Positions 1 through 7,712 of a stretch of DNA of 64,000 nucleotides are shown here, piece after piece. The notes beneath the pieces were generated by a model, which did not search any database, had not been told where the DNA came from, and saw only the letters and a list, made by a program, of their open reading frames with translations. Within the stretch, counting starts at the first letter, position 1. The number at the start of each line of letters is the position of its first letter. Origin of the DNA: Chthoniobacterales bacterium (GTDB lineage: Bacteria; Verrucomicrobiota; Verrucomicrobiia; Chthoniobacterales; UBA10450); assembly GCA_035274845.1 (NCBI GenBank), contig DATENU010000017.1, positions 62,001 through 126,000 on the forward strand. Direction: 5' to 3'. The position numbers were made by a program, and so were the translations under genes.

Positions 1-467
1 TCGACGCCGCGGAAAAGAAATGGAACGCGGTCCATCATCCGTTCACCCGGCCAAAGGCGGACGATGTCGCCAAACTCGAAGCCGGAGAGTTCGCTGAGAT
101 CCGCGCTGAAGCCTACGACGTGGTCCTCAATGGCGTGGAGCTCGGCGGCGGGAGCATTCGGATTCACGAGCCTGATTTGCAGGCGAAACTCTTCGCCGCC
201 CTCGGCATTGACGAGGAAGCTCAGCAGTCACTTTTCGGCCACATCCTGCGCGCTTTTCGTCTCGGCACTCCGCCGCACGGCGGCATCGCTTTCGGGCTCG
301 ACCGGATCGTCATGATGATCGCCGGCGAAGAAAGCATCCGCGAAGTGATCGCCTTCCCAAAAACCAACCGTATGATCGACCTCATGTCCCAATCACCGGG
401 CGATGTCGATGAGCGGCAGTTGCGCGAACTCGGAATCAACCTCGCGCCCGAGAAGAAGAGCGAGTAA
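1..467 (+). CDS. aspS: Aspartyl-tRNA synthetase, C-terminal part (5' end outside the window)
   Basis: The reading frame is open from base 3 and gives about 154 residues, the end of a class II aspartyl-tRNA synthetase that charges tRNA-Asp in the cytoplasm. Class II motif 3 is visible as [12 protein letters not shown], whose Arg contacts ATP. The block after it ([11 protein letters not shown], then a Ser-Pro-Gly-rich tail) is typical of bacterial AspRS. An upstream segment VHHPFTRP also matches the family. The ATG/GTG codons inside this frame are internal; the true start lies before the window. The gene ends at TAA 465-467, 10 bases before the next small gene. Confidence 0.93.
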   Translation, partial: DAAEKKWNAVHHPFTRPKADDVAKLEAGEFAEIRAEAYDVVLNGVELGGGSIRIHEPDLQAKLFAALGIDEEAQQSLFGHILRAFRLGTPPHGGIAFGLDRIVMMIAGEESIREVIAFPKTNRMIDLMSQSPGDVDERQLRELGINLAPEKKSE

Positions 468-477
468 GATCCTAGTC

Positions 478-681
478 ATGTTTGTTGAAGGCGGCCTGCA
501 TCCCGAGCAGATCAAAGCTCTCCGCAAAATGTCGCTCGAGCGCCGGGCGCAGATCGCGCTGGGATTCATCCGATCGATGGGGCGATTGAAAGCTGCTGCT
601 TTGCGGAATCAGCATCCAGATTGGAGTGACGATCAGATTGTCGCGGAGCTTCGCCGACTGGTATTGAATGGCCGAAGCTGA
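478..681 (+). CDS. Small helical protein paired with a nucleotidyltransferase-fold gene (antitoxin-like candidate)
   Basis: A 67-residue protein without a signal peptide, rich in Arg, Leu and Ala and predicted helical; I do not recognise a named family. I start it at the ATG at 478, just past the aspS stop, because an earlier in-frame start would run through aspS coding sequence. Its last 14 bases overlap the start of the nucleotidyltransferase-like gene at 668, so the two are probably co-translated. A short helical gene overlapping a nucleotidyltransferase is the usual layout of AbiE- or MNT/HEPN-like toxin-antitoxin pairs; that role is inference only. Confidence 0.6.
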   Translation: MFVEGGLHPEQIKALRKMSLERRAQIALGFIRSMGRLKAAALRNQHPDWSDDQIVAELRRLVLNGRS

Positions 682-1225
682 TCCTGCTTCTGTTTTCGCG
701 CCGCGTTTTAATGCGCTCGGCGCCCCATGGGCGGCCACCGGAGCGATCGCCTCTATCATTTACGGCGAAATTCGCACAACCCTGGATATTGATATCATCA
801 TTCTGCTCGACTCGGGCTCAGTCGTCGCCCTGGAGCAGGTTTTTCCAGATGCGGAATTCTACCGGCCGCCGCGTAACGTGGTCGAAGTTGAACGCGCGAG
901 GGATCAGGGCGGCCACATTAACCTGATCCATTTCGACAGCGGCTTTAAGGCCGATGTTTACGTAGGCATTGGCGATCCGCTTCACGGCTGGGCGATCCGT
1001 AACCGGCGGCTAATCGATGTCGACGGCATCCAACTTTGGTTAGCGCCGCCAGAATACGTGATTGTTCACAAGCTGGAATTCTATCGTGAAGGTGGCGGTG
1101 AAAAACATCTCCGCGACATTCGCGGGATGCTGGCAGCGACAGAAGTCGAGCGGTCCCTTCTAGAAAAGGAAATCGCCGCACGCGGATTGCAGGAAGCGTG
1201 GGGGGCGGTTGGAAAATCAAGCTAA
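668..1225 (+). CDS. Nucleotidyltransferase-fold protein (AbiEii/MNT-like)
   Basis: A 185-residue protein. Near the N-terminus a small-residue turn (GAIASIIYGE) is followed by TLDIDIIIL, resembling the G-S...D-x-D metal-binding signature of minimal nucleotidyltransferases, with the two acids of the D-x-D spaced normally. A later segment (GFKADVYVG) may supply the third acidic residue. Known families of this fold transfer nucleotides to protein or RNA, including AbiEii toxins. The start overlaps the preceding small gene by 14 bases. It converges on the symporter gene, the two stop regions overlapping by about 9 bases. Toxin or housekeeping role cannot be decided from sequence. Confidence 0.7.
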   Translation: MAEADPASVFAPRFNALGAPWAATGAIASIIYGEIRTTLDIDIIILLDSGSVVALEQVFPDAEFYRPPRNVVEVERARDQGGHINLIHFDSGFKADVYVGIGDPLHGWAIRNRRLIDVDGIQLWLAPPEYVIVHKLEFYREGGGEKHLRDIRGMLAATEVERSLLEKEIAARGLQEAWGAVGKSS

Positions 1226-2839
1226 CGGCTCGATCGCGGCCGCCGGCGAATGATGATCGCGTCCGGTGCGGAACAGAATCGCGATGAAGAAGGTCACGAG
1301 CGTCCCGAAGAAGATCCACCACGGGAATTCCATGACCGGCAGCCAATCGGGCTGCGCGTAGAGTTTGCCGCCAAAGATATCGGCGACTTTGTTCGGCAGT
1401 CCGCTCAGAACCGCCACTACGACGAAGCCGGCGATCATCGCGAGGACGTTTCCGCGATCGTTTCCACGAGTCCGCGTCAGCATGCCCGCGAAGAATACGC
1501 CGAGGAGCGACCCGTAGGTGTATCCAAAAATGCTCAGGACGATCGGAATTATCCGGACGTTCGGATAGACGATCACCAAATACGCCGTCGCCGACGCGAC
1601 GACAATCATCAGGACGGAAAACCAAACCGTTGCCCAGCGCACGGCGCGCAGGCTTTGCTCATCGTTCGCAGCGGGATTGATGTAAGGCTCGTACCAATCG
1701 CGAGTGAAACTGGTGGCGAGCGCATTGAGCGCCGTGCTAAGCGAACCCATCGCCGTGGCGAAAATTCCGGCCAGCAGCAATCCCCGTAGTCCGACCGGCA
1801 TTTCGTAGAGGATAAAATGGCAGAACGTTTCGTTCGGCGTTTTCGACAAGGTCGGATCAGGATGGGCCTGATAATAAACCCAGAGCAGCAGGCCAATGCT
1901 CAGAAACGTGAATGCAATCGGTATATCGGCGAGTCCGGACAGGATCAGCGAGCGGCGGCTTCGGCGCACGTCCTTCGCCGTCAACATGCGCTGGACCATG
2001 TCCTGATCGGTCCCGTGCGTTCCCATGGTGATGAAGACCGAGCCAATCAAGCCAGCAAAGATCGTGTATTCGGTTTCGAACATTGTTTTCCATTTGTCCC
2101 AGCCGCTTTTTGCTGGATCGAGACCAGTGGCAATTAGATCGGAGAAGTGAAAATCGCCCCGCCGCTGGACAATTTCCTGCCAGCCACCGGGAATGGAGAG
2201 ATAAAGCAGCCCGAGCGCGGCCACGGCGCTGCCGATCATGATCGAAGCTTGAATTAGATCGGTCCAAATGACGGCTTTGATGCCGCCCAGCGTGGTGTAA
2301 ATCGCCGTCAAAATCACAATGACCACGGTGGCGCCGATGTAAATCCAGAGCGTTTGGGTTTCGTTCGGCCGCGCACCGCTGATCATCTCGTAGGCGAGGG
2401 CAAGAGCGATGGCGGCGACGTACAACCGCGTCCCGGACGCGAGCAGACGCGTGATCATGAACACCGCGGACGCGGCGTTCTTGCTTCCAACGCCGAACCG
2501 CGCGGTCAGGTATTCGTAGATCGAGAAAACCCTGTAGTCGTAGTACGGCTTGATGAAAATGTAACTGACGAGAATGCGGCCGATGATCGTGCCGAACGCA
2601 AGCTGGAGGTAGGTGTAATCGCGGTGGGTGTATCCTTCGCCCGGCGTACCGAAGAAGGTGCCGGCGCTGGTTTCAGCGGCGATGAGCGACGCAAGCACCG
2701 CCCACCAGGGGATGCGCCGGCCGCCGAGAGCAAAGTCCTCGAGGTTGTCTTCCTTCCGGCCCATCCGCAGGCCGATGAAGATGATGATGACGAAGTAGAG
2801 AAGGAGAACGCCAGTGTCGATGACGAGACGGCTGTCCAT
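1217..2839 (-). CDS. Sodium:solute symporter (SSS family)
   Basis: A 540-residue integral membrane protein with about 13 hydrophobic segments across its length, as in the SSS family, which imports sugars, amino acids or other solutes with sodium. Family marks include the early GRRIPWWAVLASLIAAETSA region with its Ser/Thr-rich second helix, and GGIKAVIWTDLIQ in the middle. The substrate cannot be assigned; the sequence resembles sugar/sialic-acid-type members more than proline permeases. The start ATG at 2839 has no clear ribosome-binding site. It is divergent from the OGG1-like gene, with a 48-bp gap that must hold both upstream regions. Confidence 0.88.
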   Translation of the reverse strand: MDSRLVIDTGVLLLYFVIIIFIGLRMGRKEDNLEDFALGGRRIPWWAVLASLIAAETSAGTFFGTPGEGYTHRDYTYLQLAFGTIIGRILVSYIFIKPYYDYRVFSIYEYLTARFGVGSKNAASAVFMITRLLASGTRLYVAAIALALAYEMISGARPNETQTLWIYIGATVVIVILTAIYTTLGGIKAVIWTDLIQASIMIGSAVAALGLLYLSIPGGWQEIVQRRGDFHFSDLIATGLDPAKSGWDKWKTMFETEYTIFAGLIGSVFITMGTHGTDQDMVQRMLTAKDVRRSRRSLILSGLADIPIAFTFLSIGLLLWVYYQAHPDPTLSKTPNETFCHFILYEMPVGLRGLLLAGIFATAMGSLSTALNALATSFTRDWYEPYINPAANDEQSLRAVRWATVWFSVLMIVVASATAYLVIVYPNVRIIPIVLSIFGYTYGSLLGVFFAGMLTRTRGNDRGNVLAMIAGFVVVAVLSGLPNKVADIFGGKLYAQPDWLPVMEFPWWIFFGTLVTFFIAILFRTGRDHHSPAAAIEPLA

Positions 2840-2887
2840 GGGAAGTTAGGTGACAGAATTTTCCCGCTGCGCAAGGTGGGATCGAGG

Positions 2888-3823
2888 ATGAAAATCGCCG
2901 GGCGAGACTTTGATTTGGAGAAAACACTCAACTGCGGCCAGGTCTTTCATTGGGAAAAGCACGGCCTGGGTTTCGTCGGAGCGATTGGGGAAAAGGCAGT
3001 GTATGTCGAGCAACGCGGTGGCGAGCTGCACTTTGCCGGCGTCACGGCGAAGGTCGTCACGAACTATTTCTCCCTCGATCATTCATTGACGGAGATCTGC
3101 CGGTCATTCCCGCGCGATCCTTCGATGACGGCGGCAAGCGATTTCTGCCAGGGATTGCGCATCATCCGCCAGCCGCTTTGGGAATGCCTGGCGACTTTCA
3201 TTTGTTCGTCGATGAAACAGGTGGCCCACATCCGCCAGATCTCGCTGGCGCTGCGGCGCCGCTTTGGCAGCAAACTCGACGTTCCACGGGGTCCCTCGAC
3301 TGCGCTCCGCTTCGCTCGGGATGACAGAGCGACAGACGCGCCCCTGATGACATACGTCACTGACGTATATGATTTTCCCAGCGCGGAAAGGTTAGCGCGG
3401 AGCAGTGAGAAAGAGCTGCGGCGGTGTGCGCTCGGTTATCGGGCGAAGAATTTGCTCGAGACGGCGAGAAGGGTGGCGAAGGGGGAGGCGGACCTGGACG
3501 CCTGGCGGAAATTGCCGGACGACGAATTGCGGGGACGGCTCTGCGAATTGCCGGGCGTCGGCGTGAAGGTGGCGAATTGCGTGATGCTGTTCGCCTACGA
3601 GCGGCTGAAGGCGTTTCCGATTGATGTCTGGATCGAAAGGGTCCTGAGAGAGCAATATTTTCCGCGGCGAAAGAAGGTCACCGCCCGGCAGCTCCGCGAA
3701 TTTTGCGACGCGTACTTTGGCACGCACGGTGGTTACGCCCAGCAATATCTTTTTCATCACGCGCGCAAGGGCGGAGCGCCGCCCAAGGCAGCAGAAAGCG
3801 ACGCCCAGCGCCCAGGTTGTTAG
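2888..3823 (+). CDS. OGG1-type 8-oxoguanine DNA glycosylase/AP lyase, with an inserted repeat
   Basis: A 311-residue HhH-GPD glycosylase of the eukaryotic OGG1 type, which removes 8-oxoguanine from DNA. The N-terminal domain has LNCGQVFHWE (compare the SGQSF-W pattern of OGG1) and RIIRQPLWECLATFICSS. The helix-hairpin-helix LPGVGVKVANC holds the predicted Schiff-base Lys227, and FPIDVWIERV holds catalytic Asp246. Between FGSKL and VYDFPS lie about 30 extra residues. The DNA coding for them contains a palindromic intergenic-type repeat (3288-3326) and a perfect inverted repeat (3352-3368), so a mobile repeat appears to have entered the gene in frame while leaving both active-site motifs intact. 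Confidence 0.9.
   Translation: MKIAGRDFDLEKTLNCGQVFHWEKHGLGFVGAIGEKAVYVEQRGGELHFAGVTAKVVTNYFSLDHSLTEICRSFPRDPSMTAASDFCQGLRIIRQPLWECLATFICSSMKQVAHIRQISLALRRRFGSKLDVPRGPSTALRFARDDRATDAPLMTYVTDVYDFPSAERLARSSEKELRRCALGYRAKNLLETARRVAKGEADLDAWRKLPDDELRGRLCELPGVGVKVANCVMLFAYERLKAFPIDVWIERVLREQYFPRRKKVTARQLREFCDAYFGTHGGYAQQYLFHHARKGGAPPKAAESDAQRPGC
3288..3326. repeat. Palindromic repeat family A, copy 1, inside the OGG1-like gene
   Basis: A GC-rich segment reading GGGTCCCTCGACTGCGC then TCCGCTTCGCTCGGGATGAC. Its reverse complement (TGTCATCCCGAGCG...GTCGAGG) matches the shorter copy at 21931-21962 (TGTCATTGCGAGCG...GTCGAGG). Here it is read through in frame within coding sequence. Confidence 0.7.
3352..3368. 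repeat. Perfect 8-bp inverted repeat next to repeat A
   Basis: ATACGTCA-C-TGACGTAT is a perfect inverted repeat with a one-base centre, 26 bp after repeat A and still inside the extra segment of the OGG1-like gene. It may mark one boundary of the inserted DNA. Confidence 0.6.
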
Positions 3824-3860
3824 GCTATCCGATCTGCGATATGATTTGGCCTCCTTGAAG

Positions 3861-4904
3861 ATGGTCCATAAGAAAGAGAGCCGGAAGCTCGCGATCGCGG
3901 TCCTGATCTCGCTTTTCCTGCACCTCGCCGTCGGATACGCGCTGGCCGCCTTCGGGGGAATATTCACGCCCTCTGCTCCCCCGGAAGATACGCCGGCCGA
4001 GCTGACCCTCGTTGATTTATCCGAGCCGCCTCCACCCCCCGTTCCGAAGAATCCGGCCTTTGTCGAGACCGAGGCTGACAAGGAATCGAAGGAAAAGCCA
4101 AAGGATCAGACGTTTCAATCAAACGCGAATTCGCTGGCCGCGAGCAACCTTCCTCCGAGCGGAGACCTTCCTTTGCCCAGCCAGGACGGAAAAGACCGTC
4201 CTGATCTGAATCTCGACACGCACGACTATTCGCTCCCGACCCTCGGATCGCAGCCGCAGCCTCCGGTCCAACAGGCGCCGCCGCCGGAGTCGAAGCCGTC
4301 ACCTGCCCGAACTCCGGAAACGAAACCATCCGAGCCGCCAAAATCGTCGCCGAGCCCGCCCTCCGCCACGACGCCGGAGCCGGACCAACTCGCGATGCTC
4401 CGGACGACACCGCCCCCTCCTTTGAACACTCCCGAGGAAACGGAGCCTTCTCCTCCGCCAGAGCCTTCCGCCTCGACCGCGCCTCCAGCCCCGCGTCCGA
4501 AACCGAATAACCCTGCTTCCACTTACCGCCCCGAAAGGCAGGAAAATCGGATGGCGGGAAGCATTTCAAATCGAGGCCCTTCCGCACTCAACACGGTCGG
4601 GACGCCGCTCGGCCGCTACCAAAAACAAATGTATGATGCCGTGGGCGCGCGCTGGTATCAGCACACGTCCCAGAAACGCGATCTGATCAGCATCGGCACG
4701 ACGAAATTAACCTTCTCGATTGACCGATCGGGTCGCGTGATCAATCTGAGAGTGGCGGAGAACACCGCCAACGAAGCGTTCGCCAGCGTCTGCCTTCAGT
4801 CGGTCCAGGAGCTAAAGTTGCCACCGATCCCGGAGGACGTTGCCAGCACCCTTCCGCCGGAAGGTTTGCAGGAGGAGTTGACGTTTATCTTATACGCAAA
4901 CTAA
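3861..4904 (+). CDS. tonB: TonB-family energy transducer
   Basis: A 347-residue protein with TonB layout: a short cytoplasmic N-terminus; one membrane helix (about residues 10-33) containing the Ser17-xxx-His21 pair that TonB uses to couple to ExbB; a long Pro/Glu/Ser-rich periplasmic spacer (about 45-230); and a C-terminal domain of about 100 residues ending in a TonB/TolA-like fold. The ATG at 3861 is preferred over an earlier in-frame start because it begins directly before the membrane helix. The gene is followed at 25 bp by exbB and then exbD, which makes the assignment firm. It transmits inner-membrane proton-motive force to outer-membrane transporters. Confidence 0.88.
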   Translation: MVHKKESRKLAIAVLISLFLHLAVGYALAAFGGIFTPSAPPEDTPAELTLVDLSEPPPPPVPKNPAFVETEADKESKEKPKDQTFQSNANSLAASNLPPSGDLPLPSQDGKDRPDLNLDTHDYSLPTLGSQPQPPVQQAPPPESKPSPARTPETKPSEPPKSSPSPPSATTPEPDQLAMLRTTPPPPLNTPEETEPSPPPEPSASTAPPAPRPKPNNPASTYRPERQENRMAGSISNRGPSALNTVGTPLGRYQKQMYDAVGARWYQHTSQKRDLISIGTTKLTFSIDRSGRVINLRVAENTANEAFASVCLQSVQELKLPPIPEDVASTLPPEGLQEELTFILYAN

Positions 4905-4929
4905 TGATTGCACGGATTCGCATTTCTAA

Positions 4930-5628
4930 ATGATCGACACACTTCACACCATGCTGAGCTTTTTCGGCAAGGGGGGCCCTTTTATGTGGCCGCTTCTGCT
5001 GTGCTCGATCGTCATGGTTGCCACCGTCGTCCTCGCCGCCCTTACCCTGCGGGAAAAAAAAGTGCTGCCTTTGGTGATCGAAAGCGAAATCGAACGGCTG
5101 GTGCCAGGAGGCAGCCCCGAACGGCTCCTGCGCATTGTGAATGACGACAATTCTTCCCTGGCCGGTGTTGTTCGCACGGCGTTGCAGCATCTCCGCTGGC
5201 CGCGTTCGGAAAATATCGAATCGGTGCAAACGCGGGCCCGGCGCGAGCTCGTGCGACTCGAGCGGGGATTGATTGTGCTGGAAGTAGTTACGGGCATCGC
5301 GCCGCTCATCGGCCTGATCGGCACCGTCTCAGGCCTGGTCCATGTTTTCTCGGGTCTGGGTCTGAGCACCGGCGCGTCCGATACCAAGGCCGTGGCTCTT
5401 GGAATTTCCGAGGCCCTCAACTGCACGATCTTCGGTTTGTCGATCGCCGTCCCCGCGCTCATCGGGTTCAGTTACTTCTCGAAAAAAGTGGAAGTGATGT
5501 CGGTGGAAATGGAATCGCTCGTCTCCGATCTCATCGCGAAAATCTATTACGGCCGCGTTCCGCGGGAAGAAATGCCGCCACCCTCGAGATCGACCGCGCC
5601 GTCGCCGGCCCGGGCGCCTGTCGCGTGA
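4930..5628 (+). CDS. exbB: ExbB/TolQ-type proton channel subunit (MotA/TolQ/ExbB family)
   Basis: A 232-residue inner-membrane protein with three hydrophobic segments near residues 15-38, 115-140 and 160-185. The central region TGIAPLIGLIGTVSGLVHVF is the family signature, with small residues lining the proton path. It lies between tonB and exbD in the same direction, so the three form one energy-transducing complex. A Pro-rich tail ends the protein. No Shine-Dalgarno motif precedes the ATG; the leader reads GCATTTCTAA. ExbB and TolQ cannot be separated by sequence alone, but the TonB neighbour favours ExbB. Confidence 0.92.
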   Translation: MIDTLHTMLSFFGKGGPFMWPLLLCSIVMVATVVLAALTLREKKVLPLVIESEIERLVPGGSPERLLRIVNDDNSSLAGVVRTALQHLRWPRSENIESVQTRARRELVRLERGLIVLEVVTGIAPLIGLIGTVSGLVHVFSGLGLSTGASDTKAVALGISEALNCTIFGLSIAVPALIGFSYFSKKVEVMSVEMESLVSDLIAKIYYGRVPREEMPPPSRSTAPSPARAPVA

Positions 5629-5650
5629 GCCCGGAAGCGATTGTCCCGGC

Positions 5651-6058
5651 ATGAAGATCGCAGTCCGAAAAAGGCGGGCGCCTTCCATCATCATCGTCTC
5701 CCTGGTCGATATCCTGACGATTTTGCTGATCTTCTTTGTCGTTTCGACGACATTCAAAAAGGACCAGCCTGAGGTTCAGATCAATCTCCCCGATTCGAAG
5801 ACCTCGACCAAGACCTCCACCGAACTGGACCACGCCATCGTCAGCGTGAATGAGACCGATGAAATTCGGCTGGACGGACAGGTGATCGAGGCAGACCAGC
5901 TCGAGGCTGCTGTGCGCAGTTTACCGGCCACGCGTAGAGCCGCGCTCGCGCTGCAGGCCGACAAAAAGGCATCGTTCGGCACGATCATCAAGGTCATGGA
6001 TGCCTTGAAGCTTGCCGGAGTAAAAAACCTGCCGGCTTTCACCCGCGGTGAGAAATGA
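5651..6058 (+). CDS. exbD: ExbD/TolR-type biopolymer transport protein
   Basis: A 135-residue protein with a basic N-terminus and one membrane helix (about residues 12-33), in which Asp20 of SLVDILTILLIFFVV matches the essential membrane aspartate of ExbD/TolR. The rest is a small periplasmic domain. It follows exbB at 22 bp and overlaps the peptide deformylase start by four bases (ATGA), so def is probably translationally coupled to this transport operon. Confidence 0.92.
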   Translation: MKIAVRKRRAPSIIIVSLVDILTILLIFFVVSTTFKKDQPEVQINLPDSKTSTKTSTELDHAIVSVNETDEIRLDGQVIEADQLEAAVRSLPATRRAALALQADKKASFGTIIKVMDALKLAGVKNLPAFTRGEK

Positions 6059-6618
6059 GATTGGAAATCAAGAAATATGGCGACCCGATCCTGCGGGTGA
6101 AAGGGAAACGAATCGAATCCGTAGACGATCGGATTCGGACGCTCGCGGAGGACATGCTCGAGACGATGCACCTCGCCAATGGGGTGGGTCTCGCGGCCCA
6201 GCAAGTGGGCCAGGCGCTGCAATTGACGGTTCTCGACGTTTCGCAGATCGAGGATCGGCCGAGCACAATGACGCTGAACGGCGCGGTCGTGGATGATCTG
6301 ACGACGGCGATGCCGCTCGTTCTGCTGAATCCAGTCCTGCGTTTGAGCGAAGAGAAAGATTCGGGGACCGAAGGCTGCCTTAGCTTTCCCGAGATCACCG
6401 CTGAGATTGAGCGCGCGCTTTCGGTCGAGCTCGAAGCGGAAACGCTGGAGGGCGAGAAGATTCGGATCGACGCCTCCGGCCTGCTCTCCCGCGCTCTCCA
6501 GCACGAGGCGGATCATCTTAACGGGATCCTGTTCATCGACCGGATGAGTTCGGCGGCGAAAGCGAGCCTCTCGAGCAGGCTCAAGCGGCTCCAGAAAGAG
6601 ACGCAGCGGAATATCTAG
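6055..6618 (+). CDS. def: Peptide deformylase
   Basis: A 187-residue metalloenzyme that removes the N-formyl group from new proteins. All three family motifs are present: GVGLAAQQVG (residues 43-52), EGCLSFPEI with metal ligand Cys108, and QHEADHLNG with His150 and His154 as the other ligands and Glu151 as catalytic residue. An extra loop of about 20 residues (near 66-86, containing MTLNGAVVDDLTT) lies before motif 2 and is longer than in the E. coli enzyme. The start overlaps exbD by four bases. The gene converges with the one ending at 6633. Confidence 0.95.
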   Translation: MRLEIKKYGDPILRVKGKRIESVDDRIRTLAEDMLETMHLANGVGLAAQQVGQALQLTVLDVSQIEDRPSTMTLNGAVVDDLTTAMPLVLLNPVLRLSEEKDSGTEGCLSFPEITAEIERALSVELEAETLEGEKIRIDASGLLSRALQHEADHLNGILFIDRMSSAAKASLSSRLKRLQKETQRNI

Positions 6619-6632
6619 CTTCCCGACGGCGG

Positions 6633-7187
6633 CTAAATCGCCTTGTAAGTGACCGTGATGCTGCGGAAAACCATCTGGTCGCGTTGCGCGGAAAAATAAA
6701 AGAGCTCCAGCATCGTTCCGCCCACGATCCATTGATATCCCACCAGGGTCTGGATCACATCGGAATCGGTGTCGCGCGAGCGGGAAACCAGCTTCCCCGT
6801 CCCGAATTTCGCGTCGAAATATCGCCGGATTTCGCCCATTCGATCGTTGTAGTGCTCGATCGTCCATTCCGGGTATTCGTATTGTAATTCCACTTCCACG
6901 AGAAAGCCGTCCCGGAAAGTGAAGAGCGTCCGCTTCAGCCCCGGCTGGACCAGGCCCTCAACCGTCCAGACGTCCCGCTTCTCCTTGCGCTCGCGCGTGA
7001 CGATTTTCGCTTTCGCCGCCATCAGCACCTGCTCGAGCTTCGTCATCGAATCCTTCCAATGGAATCCGAAAGGTGGCGGGATGTCTTCCGCCGCCCGCGC
7101 GGAAACGGCCGTGACGACCAGCGCGACGGCCAGACAGCGACAGAGGTTCGCTCGGTTCGTGATTTTCCGGAAAAAGGACGAAGGCAT
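6633..7187 (-). CDS. Exported protein of unknown function
   Basis: A 184-residue protein starting MPSSFFRKITNRANLC, with a hydrophobic segment and an Ala-x-Ala site near residue 32, consistent with a Sec signal peptide. I chose this start because longer in-frame versions would bury the signal peptide behind 51 unlikely residues. The mature part is a mixed alpha/beta domain of about 150 residues with aromatic-rich strands (FGFHWKDS, YEYPEWTIEHY), and I recognise no family. It is divergent from dnaA across a 525-bp gap and converges with def. Confidence 0.65.
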   Translation of the reverse strand: MPSSFFRKITNRANLCRCLAVALVVTAVSARAAEDIPPPFGFHWKDSMTKLEQVLMAAKAKIVTRERKEKRDVWTVEGLVQPGLKRTLFTFRDGFLVEVELQYEYPEWTIEHYNDRMGEIRRYFDAKFGTGKLVSRSRDTDSDVIQTLVGYQWIVGGTMLELFYFSAQRDQMVFRSITVTYKAI

Positions 7188-7712
7188 TGCAACGGCGCCG
7201 CCTCGAGGAAAGAAGGCGAATCCGGGAGCAACGTTGCGCGAACGGGACGATTGGGTCAACTTCGCTCGCGCGCCCGAATGGTTAGCGCCGCCTTCTTCGA
7301 AGTGGGATTTTTCGTCAAGATTTTTTTGATTGGCCGCCAAAAATAAAGTTCAGGTTTTTTCTTGTCGCATCTGAGAGCGGTTTCTAATCTCAAGCCGCTG
7401 GCAGGGAGCAAAGAGTGCTGGTGTTAATAAGATGTGAACAGTTTTTGACCATTATTAGGAGCTAGAATGAGTATAACACCCGCCAGAGTATCCGAAGCAT
7501 CGCCGAACCAGTCCTCTTCCTTCGTCACGCAGATGTCACATACCGGTTCGCAACCAATTTTTCCCTCGTATTTCGCAATTTCAACGCAGAATCCTTCGTG
7601 GCAGAACGGTGACATGCCCCAGGGAAACGCCGCGATGAAATCATTTATTACCCTGCAACATTCGCTTTCGCCCGGCGCGAAGCCGGTTGTTTAACCCTGT
7701 TAACAAGTCGGC
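7188..7712. other. Intergenic region before dnaA (possible but unproven oriC)
   Basis: This is the longest gap outside the Rhs region and is visibly richer in A+T than its surroundings, especially 7315-7350, 7420-7460 and 7640-7700. Because dnaA and dnaN follow directly, it is a natural candidate for a replication origin. However, I find no cluster of consensus DnaA boxes (TTATCCACA), only loose matches such as TGTTAATAA at 7422 and the palindrome-containing TGTTAACAA at 7699. Two opposing ORFs of 63 and 75 codons overlap here; neither has convincing coding character. Confidence 0.35.

Noticed and set aside
3284-3370. Transposon insertion in the OGG1-like gene
   Set aside because: There is no transposase or target-site duplication that I can recognise; the extra DNA is only about 90 bp and in frame, so I call it a small repeat insertion.
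7424-7694. Two opposing ORFs (63 and 75 codons) in the gap before dnaA
   Set aside because: They overlap each other. The reverse one has several Cys but no family pattern, and neither has a convincing start context.
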